Source: Acanthaster planci
Taxonomy: Eukaryota; Echinodermata; Asteroidea; Valvatida; Acanthasteridae
Length of the DNA stretch: 64,000 nt
NCBI RefSeq assembly: GCF_001949145.1
Contig: NW_019091456.1
Location: forward strand, 367,503-431,502
Direction: 5' to 3'
The position numbers were made by a program, and so were the translations under genes. Of this stretch, positions 57,175 to 64,000 are shown piece after piece; the stretch's first letter is position 1; every line of letters begins with the position of its first letter. The notes under the pieces are model-generated. The model searched no databases. It saw only the letters and a list, made by a program, of their open reading frames with translations, and had not been told where the DNA came from.

Positions 57175-59763
57175 ATCATCTTTTTTCTGTTGTATTTTTT
57201 CAAATTTCTTTTCTATTAAAAAAAAAATCATCACGAGACAGTAATGTTTTTGCAAATAACTTTCTTATGTGTATGATGTTACGTGTAAGTACTAAAGAGT
57301 GGTGCTACAGTACAGGTGATCATAGCTGATGTACTATGTGCTTTATAATATTTATATACGAGTAGGCGGCCTACTCAACCTGTGAACTCTATCCAATCAA
57401 TTCCTTTTTTATTAGAGACCCCCCCGTAGCGTACGCCTGCCACAACTCCGGAAGATGCTGCCGGTCATTGTGTCATGAGTGATGTTGCGATTTACTAATG
57501 ATGTGCGTTGGCAGGACAAAAGGTGGGGCGAACGGTGGAGGCTCCTGTGTTTGAATTTCGACGCACAAAAGCAAAAGCTAAATTGTATGAGAAACTGTAC
57601 TGATATGATGCGTACGGTACACACTGGCTTGAACCCCCTCTGTACGCATGATGTACGCAACGGCCCCCACCCATCAACCCCCNCCCCTGTACGCAGGATG
57701 TGCGCAACGGCCCCCCCACCATCAACCCCCCCCCCCCCCTTCGTGCAGACGTACTTTATGTACGGCGCCAAAGGTGGACTAGAATTGCTGACCGGACCTC
57801 CGTATGCGTGGGGGCGCTCTCTACTCGGGGCTCTGTTATAACCACATCATATTCTTAGGAGGCTGACAATGGTGAAGAAGAACGCTTTGTGGAAAGCAAA
57901 ACTTGCGAGGAAAGGAGTATCCGTGGCAGGAAATGACAACTTATCAATAGGGGGGAGAGAAGTTATGGGGAACTGGGTACTATTTCGAATCTATGGGGCG
58001 GGAGGTATATATAATACCTCCCTCACTCTCAGTGGAGTATCAAGCGGCGGGTGGGAGATGTTGCACCCTGGAGACATCGTGCACGTTGCCGGTGAACTGT
58101 AAGCGCCTTTCAGAGGGTAATGAGGATTTTGCTGGCCACAGCCACAACAGAAGACTGAAGATACACCACTGCTTACCCGCCTCGGTACGCCACTGACTGC
58201 GCAGGGCACACGTAATGGTTCTTACCCCTGTCCCTTCCCATACGCATACTTTCCTATTTACTTTTTTCTTTCTGTGTTTCATTGATAAGAAAAACACAAA
58301 ACAAACATACATATGAAAGTAAAAGCACGAATCATACAAAACTTCATTAAGGACATTTGGGGACCGGTGAAGAAATGTAAAGAAATTGTCATCATAAATG
58401 AATTGAATGAATTGAAGTTGCATAGGGTCTAGAGAATCAGAATTGAAATTTCCCTTTTTATAATGAAGGCTAAGGTTTAGGTTTTCACAGCAGTCTTATA
58501 TTCTATATCATACTGACTTTGTAAAAAATAATCTTAACCCCAAAAAGAAGGGATTTGAGTCTGGAATTTACATCTATATAAATAAAACTTAATAAAAAGA
58601 AAAACAAAAGTCAAACATTTATTATGGGGAACACCCAAAAAGAATTCAAATGTCCCAAACTGAATAGGGTCTTTGAGATTTTAATTGATAAAAGACATGA
58701 GGTCTGACAAGATGGGTGAAACATGACCACACTCATGATATAGGATTCGAAGTTTTGGGACATTTTTCCCAAAAAGCACAGTAAGGAGAATCTTTTCTTC
58801 CAATATTAAAAAGAAACATCTTAAAATAAAAAGCTCTTGTCTAATCTGGTTTCAGTTGCACATTTAAAGTTACGTGTATGAATCGCCTCAAATTGTTCAT
58901 CTTCCAAGTTTATATTTAAAGCACTATTCCAAAAATTCTTTTGTTTTTCGGGGGTGACTTTATCAATCATTATAAGTATACTTGGAGATATTCTTCAGCA
59001 CGAGAAGGTTATTTTTAAACACAGTCACTATATCATCACCTTTCATTTCCTTATCAAAAAAACAATCGTGAAGAATACAATTAAGTAAGGTGTTATCCTC
59101 CTTTCTGTCTTTAAATATCTGACCCCGCATCCACAGCAATTACGGACTGTCACGTTTACCCATCTCGTCAGAGGGTGTCAGAAGATGAAGGTGACCTCGA
59201 AGTTGCGGATCATTTGAAAGTGGTGAACTTACCTTTTTCTCTTCAGCATCCTTCAAAACAGCCACTTTCACGGAGACGTATAGCAGAGACGTACTATAGT
59301 GCTTTTCTTTCATTGAAATCTCTTTACACTTTGCTGATACGTTTGAAATAAAGAAGCTTTAACCCGCTTAACAGGTTTTAAACTTGCATTGTTTATAGCA
59401 TGCGTGCCAGAAACAAAAATTCAAAATACGTTGAAAATTTGACAAAAAGGAACATCAATAAAACAAAAAGGCCCCCTAGGAGAGGCGGGAGGGGAATAGG
59501 AAGCCGGCTGGAATGAGAAATAAGCCTTCACTCGACCCAACTGCCCGAGTTTATGAACTTGCTACGCCTATATAGCTTTCAAGAATTTATGTGGAGAAAG
59601 TAACTTAATGAGCCGATTCCTCGATTATCACCTGTAAGTGATTTGCCAGATTTCTGCAATCTGTTGCTCGTGTATCAGTTGCGTTCGAAATTTGAAAATC
59701 GTAATTGGAACAAACCTTAAATGCACCAATTTGATTAACCAGGTGCATTTTTTTTTCGTTTAG
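57175..59763. other. Spacer with GC-rich tandem repeat, no gene recognised
   Basis: 57618-57740 contains two units of about 60 bp (TGTACGCANGATGTNCGCAA + CGGCCCCC + CCATCAACCCCC) with C-runs and the single N at 57683. The rest, 57870-59750, is AT-rich with short non-descript open frames. I see no domain and no other RNA gene. Confidence 0.6.
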
Positions 59764-60021
59764 GTGTATCTGTGGACGGGGATATCTTGGCGTCTATTCC
59801 TACTGACCAACATCTTCGATTCCAAGCCTCTGTGGTACGTATCTGCGCTGGTGAACTCTCTGCAGGGAGTGTCGATCATGTTGGCTAGCACCTGCAAGTC
59901 CAGCGTGTGCCGTATGTGGCGGCAACGATCGAGCTGGTCAGGTGTACGGGTAAAAATTGGCCGGCAGAGTAGAGAAAGCACCGAGGGCGGTGGACGTGGA
60001 CGGAGCGGGGCGGCGGGATGA
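59764..60021 (+). pseudogene. Isolated class-B/adhesion-type GPCR exon (TM6 end to TM7 and tail)
   Basis: A strong acceptor (T8CGTTTAG, ends 59763) opens a frame reading YLWTGISWRLFLLTNIFD, then SKPLWYVSALVNSLQGVSIM and LASTCKSSVCRMWRQR, then a low-complexity RG tail to a stop at 60019-60021. G(L/I)(T/S)W followed by LWY...NSLQGV-I and a cysteine-lysine/arginine tail is the TM6-TM7 signature of the secretin/adhesion and methuselah-like receptors (7tm_2). No upstream GPCR exon is visible in the window, so it is either the last exon of a distant gene or an orphan pseudo-exon. The hydrophobic segment is a single TM helix. Family call is motif-based. Confidence 0.5.
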
Positions 60022-61833
60022 TGGCACAAGGAGCCGTGCGGGGCTGGCGTTGGGGCCGGTAAAAAAGAAGTGGGGTTTCAGTCGTCCAAGAAAACTTTTG
60101 GCAAGTTCAACTACGAGGGAGTCGTCTTCATTTGGTGGTACTGCACTGCTTCTCATTGGGGTCAGACGCTGGACACAAAAACAACGCCTGCCGAAAACAT
60201 GTATCCTTTAAAAGCGGCAAAGGGTAGATCTAAGCCGAAATCATTCCCATTCACTCTTATGCCAACGGCAGTTTGGTTAACCTTTCATGAAATTGGTTAG
60301 AATCTATGTACATTTCCCCACCTGTCACTGCAACATTGTATTTGCGTTGAACCTCCAGTAAAGTTTGTACACAAACCTTTGTCTGATATATATATGAATT
60401 ATGCATTTCATACCGTCGCCGGAACCTTATGGTGGATCAAAGCTTTTAGTCCTGGGGGTAAATTGACAATTTTTTCTGAAAAAACGTCCACAAGTTTTAC
60501 CCGCCAAAAAATCCTCAACCCCCTACAGATAGGTGCATGTCTCTAAGCTCCTCTTCCGAGTTGACAACACATCTCCGGGAATAGCCTACCCCTGCTGGAC
60601 ACACCACTGCCGAGATCCAAAGTGGCGCCAAACTTATATGGATTAGGATTAAAAATCACTAGCACTTAAGGAGAGGGCAAAAACAGCCATGGATTTACTA
60701 ACTATTTACGTGTCAGACCAAAACAACATGCTGTAAAGAAAATTATAATAACACAAGCAACCAGGGACTGTAAGTCTCACAAGAAGACACTGGAATCTGA
60801 GATTGTACTGTAATTAACTTACGAGTTTTTAATCATACAAATTCTTCGAAATCCACAATTTTCGCTGCAACCAATTTGCTTCAGTTCAATTTTGTTTTGC
60901 TTGAGTGTCTTGGAAAACATCTTTGCTCCATTCTGAAGAAAACTCTAAAAGGAAAGTATCTGGCTACAAATTTAATAAATTGGAAGAGTTTTGCACAGCG
61001 GTGGAGCACATTACCTTTTCAAGCATCCAAAGCATGTACATGTACAGCCGGGAATACGAGATGGCCACTCAATGCAAGAGAGCAATTGACAGCCATGTTT
61101 TTGCCCATTTTTCAGTATCTCCTATTATGTTGTTCATGTACACGGGCCCATTTACACAGATTTGCAAGATCGGACATCTATAAGGTAAGAACTATCGATC
61201 ACAGTAATTTCCTATGGGGCTGTGTACATTAAGAGCAGACAAACTGCACAAAAGGGTAATAAACTTATGTAAGGAAATCTGAGCAGTTGTTTTGAGGATA
61301 TCGCACTGAAGCAAAGTGTCCTGGGGTCTTGTTAGTTACAATGTCGCAGACTGACTGGTATGGTGGAGTGATTCCCTGTCCGATTATTTTAGTGTGCCGA
61401 ATGAATGCTGTTTTTCTTGAGTGGCTTAAAAAACACATTTGAGCCATTCTCAAGAAAACTTCTGAAAAGAAAGTATTCGGCTACAAATTTAATAACAAAT
61501 TATTCAGTTTTTCTTGTGGGAAGCTAATGATTTGCATACTTAATAGATGTTCCCCTTATTAAAGGTATCTTCAAAATATCATGCACAACCTCGCTTGACG
61601 CAAACACTTTCGGTAACTACTGACTAGTTTCTAGGCTCTTGACTAGTCACTTTCTCTGCCATTTCTGCATGAGACCGATCGGCAACGGCATGCGACAACT
61701 GTCTTTACCAGTGACCAAGAAGAGCAGCACGCAAGAGAACCACAATTACTGCTCCTCTTTCTTAGCTCCCCCCGCCCCCTTTCTGATTATTTCCTTGACG
61801 ACCAATCTCTCAGTCTCATCCTGACAACAAGTG
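60022..61833. other. Spacer between GPCR exon and UTP11; dispersed duplication
   Basis: 60897-60985 and 61411-61500 are related (CTTGAGTGNCTT, CCATTCTNAAGAAAACT, GGCTACAAATTTAATAA), about 515 bp apart. This stretch includes the UTP11 3' UTR, whose poly(A) signal I could not place. No other gene is seen. Confidence 0.5.
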
Positions 61834-62526
61834 TCATCTTTTCCTCTCGGGGTAGAATTTGTAGACTGCTGATGCCGTCTGTGTCTCTCCCTTAACTAGG
61901 ACCTTCCTTCTCTTATCCTAAAAACATGCAAGAAATACGGCCGTTTTACACTTTTGCACCATCAAGAGTTTGCAACACGTTGGCCAATCACAATACGCAA
62001 AATTTGTCAATCCAGCGCACGTTTGGAAAGGGTCGACAAATTTCACGCGTTATGATTGGCTAACGTTGTGAATTGCCCGTATTAGATTCATAACATCTCA
62101 GAACGGAAGAATACTGAAATATTATTGCCTGATGTGATGTGGGATATGACGTTTGTAAACCCAGGGGTCTCGAAGTACTCAAAGCGAAAGCCAGGGGGCG
62201 CCACAGGTCCCTGTATTATATGCCAGTTTGCCCCTCCCGCTACAATATCAACTGTTCAGGTGAAAGTAGCAACGTTATCCATGCAAATGAGTAATCTGGT
62301 TAGTACTCTCTGCATTATGGCTGGGACTGTGCAGGGAGGGGCGGGGACTAGTCTTTATTTCACATTGTGATATGAACAAGGATGATGATAGATTGTATCT
62401 GAGAGAATAGTATACCTTCTTCAGCGTTCTGGCCTCCATCTTATCTCCAATGATTTTTAACTCTTTCTGTCGTTTTTTTCGTTGGGATAGTTCACGGTAT
62501 TTCTTGGCTTTCTCCATTTCCAGTAT
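61834..62526 (-). CDS. UTP11: UTP11 (SSU processome), last two coding exons
   Basis: U3 snoRNP/SSU processome component needed for 18S rRNA maturation in the nucleolus. Minus-strand exons 62526-62416 (ILEMEKAKKYRELSQRKKRQ, then KELKIIGDKMEARTLKK) and 61917-61834 (DKRRKVLVKGETQTASAVYK, then FYPERKR and stop TGA) join in phase 0 with clean GT-AG sites. The KxYxxLxQRxxRxKxLxxIxxKM pattern and the terminal VYKF-x3-ERKR match the C-terminal region of Utp11 family proteins. The upstream three-quarters of the gene lies beyond the window or was not recognised. The intron between the exons contains a palindromic MITE. Confidence 0.85.
61936..62081. mobile_element. Palindromic MITE TACGGCCGTTTTACA (copy 2)
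   Basis: A 146-bp diverged sibling of 20837-21008. It shares ATCAAGAGTTTGCAA, GGCCAATCACAAT, AAATTTGTCAATCCAGCGCA and GGAAAGGGTCGACAAATTT. It lies inside the last UTP11 intron. Confidence 0.8.
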
Positions 62527-62606
62527 CTGGGCACAAGGAAAAGACATTTTGGACGCTGTTTGAAAAGAGATGAAAAGATGTATTTTCGCGTTGGGGAGAT
62601 GTTAAT

Positions 62607-62785
62607 TATATATAACGGGTTTGCCCTTACCCAACGTATATTAATAAACATTGTATGCTCAGTGCTCGGGGGCTCGAGTCCCACCCGAGTAAGCTTGTGA
62701 GGTTTTTTTCGCAAGCTCTCGGACAAGCACTGAGCATACAGTGTTTATTAATATACGTTGGGTAAGGGCAAACCCGTTATATATA
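62607..62785. mobile_element. SINE-derived foldback with 60-bp near-perfect arms
   Basis: Left arm 62607-62665 (TATATAACGGGTTTGCCCTT...) and right arm 62726-62785 are inverted copies with one mismatch visible. Between them lie GGCTCGAGTCCCACC (SINE B box) and the GCTTGTGA/TCGCAAGC body hairpin of the SINE at 32570-32740. The right arm is the SINE tail (CACTGAGCATACAGTGTT...). It thus looks like a 5'-truncated SINE with an added inverted copy of its own tail. Confidence 0.7.
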
Positions 62786-62908
62786 AGAGATGAAAAGTTA
62801 AAACATTCCTTTTCCTAAACCTATTGGGTGATGGCGTGAAGCAAAGGGATTTCAATCACGAACCACGATAGGCTAGAATATGACCCACTTTCCTGAAAAG
62901 ACAGATCA

Positions 62909-63370
62909 TTAAAGTGTAGCTGCAATGGATTTCTCTGAGACATTATATTCCTGCATTTGTATAGTCTTCTTCACTGTATAATTTGACATCTCTACTAGGT
63001 CAATGTATTGAAAAGTGCACTTAAAAAAAAATTTGAACGATCCACGCCTTCCTAAACGACCGAGGGCGCTCTTGCCGAGGTGTCATCTGGGGAAGACACG
63101 GTTCAATAATGTTTCTCTGATCAATGTTCTTAATCGAGAACTAACTCATTTACAGCATTTCGAAGAAAGCCGTTTGCTTTTTTTTTCCTGGGATGACATC
63201 ACAGTGTTTCTCGTGAATATAGAAATATCCATTAGCGTAAAAACCACAATCACAGTAAAGCACCCTTTGAAATAGCGAAGAAACAATTGAAAATGGGGTT
63301 AACTGAGAAATAACGGTAAAAGTGCATTGTGACATCTGGACACAAATTCCATTGCAGGAGCCCTTCAAAG
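62909..63370. mobile_element. Non-autonomous repeat, GTAGCTGCAATGG family (copy C)
   Basis: Begins TTAAAGTGTAGCTGCAATGG and ends TTCCATTGCAGGAGCCCTT, inverted ends. Core GAGGGCGCTCTTGCCGAGG and GTGTCATCTGGGGAAGACAC match copies A and B. Confidence 0.65.
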
Positions 63371-64000
63371 AAGTCTGGTGGCATGGCTCGGAGGAAATGC
63401 AAAGAAACAGAGACATTTCATATGCAAAGTAGTAAAGAACTATTGGACTGGTTCTGACTTCCATCTATTCTCTTGTACCAAGAAATGTTTAAATTTTGGG
63501 ATTGATTTACATACAGACACATGTAGTACATACATCTTCACTGGTTTCATCCAGAGGGGGTGAGGTCGCTGATTGCAATTTCCCAAGGTGCGATGTAATA
63601 TCAAATGAATCAACTGGAACAAAGACAAAAAATGAAAATCTTGATTATCATAATTTCAATTCACCTAGGGTGAAAGTGTCATAGGTGGTGACAGTGTCGT
63701 AGTCTCTCCCCCTCCCAGGTGATCCATGTAGCATGCTATGTTTTACCGAGGGGAAGCCAGGAGAAAATAGAATAATCCATTGGTCACTGAGGGAGGTTAG
63801 CTTTACTACACCTGTGGTAGAGCAGTCAGTGTTTGTTCTGTAGCACCTCTCCTATGGATTCTGCTTGATTTAAGCAAGAACTGGTGAAATGGTACCTGAT
63901 GCTTCCACTAACAAACAATAGTGGAGCACACTCAGAATGAGGAGTGGAGCAACACTAGAATGAGGTGGGGCACACTCAGAACAATGTGTGAGGCAACACT
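63371..64000. repeat. Spacer ending in short tandem repeats
   Basis: 63371-63900 shows no gene that I can support. From 63918 to the window end, units such as GGAGCACACTCAGAATGAGG and GGAGCAACACTAGAATGAGG (about 24 bp) repeat imperfectly. Confidence 0.5.

Noticed and set aside
57869-58102. Plus-strand open frame MVKKNALWKAKLARKG
   Set aside because: No domain, no splice context and no codon pattern suggesting coding; considered as an upstream GPCR exon but it contains no transmembrane segment.
59760-60029. Minus-strand open frame reading DQLDRCRHIRHTLDLQVLAN
   Set aside because: It is the antisense of the plus-strand GPCR exon, which has a good splice acceptor and a recognisable TM7 signature.

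Overview
This is a eukaryotic, intron-rich genomic window from a metazoan. Exons of about 60-280 nt are separated by AT-rich introns with GT-AG boundaries, and many short inverted-repeat transposons are scattered through introns and spacers. The protein-coding exons are clearly animal (MAP3K7/TAK1, IFT88, ISCU, RPL13A, UTP11). The frequent ACATGTACATGT palindromes, the palindromic MITEs and a DIRS-type retroelement fit a marine invertebrate deuterostome. My best guess is an echinoderm, perhaps a sea star, but the phylum is an inference. There are three assembly gaps (10846-11116, 24565-24701, 47523-47929) and one single N (57683).

Layout, left to right. Positions 1-8592 (- strand) hold the N-terminal kinase half of MAP3K7 (TAK1); its 3' part lies outside the window. 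Divergent from it, a complete 23-coding-exon IFT88 (intraflagellar transport TPR protein) runs on + from 10634 to 30780, with a poly(A) signal at 31972. Convergent with IFT88, a two-STI1-domain protein I cannot name lies on - (34828-42096). Its introns hold a decayed DIRS-like tyrosine-recombinase retroelement. ISCU (iron-sulfur scaffold, 5 exons, +) follows at 43694-48347, divergent from the STI1 gene. RPL13A (-, 50285-56323) is tail-to-tail with ISCU. Its introns 2-5 each carry a C/D-box snoRNA-like unit (SNORD33-like and SNORD34-like pairs). A tRNA-Trp(CCA) gene follows at 57103-57174, then an isolated class-B/adhesion-type GPCR TM6-TM7 exon at 59764, and finally the last two coding exons of UTP11 (-) at 61834-62526.

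The genes do not form a single pathway. They are housekeeping loci (signalling kinase, cilium assembly, Fe-S cluster assembly, ribosome and ribosome biogenesis) arranged head-to-head and tail-to-tail. Three of them (RPL13A, its snoRNAs, UTP11) concern ribosome production. The strongest second-look items are: the duplicated snoRNA pair in RPL13A, including guides that differ between copies; a textbook U12-type intron in IFT88; a 64-nt insert with a hammerhead-ribozyme-like core flanked by 13-bp direct repeats; a non-canonical GC-AG intron in MAP3K7; a 1-nt frameshift in RPL13A exon 4; and a SINE-derived foldback element.
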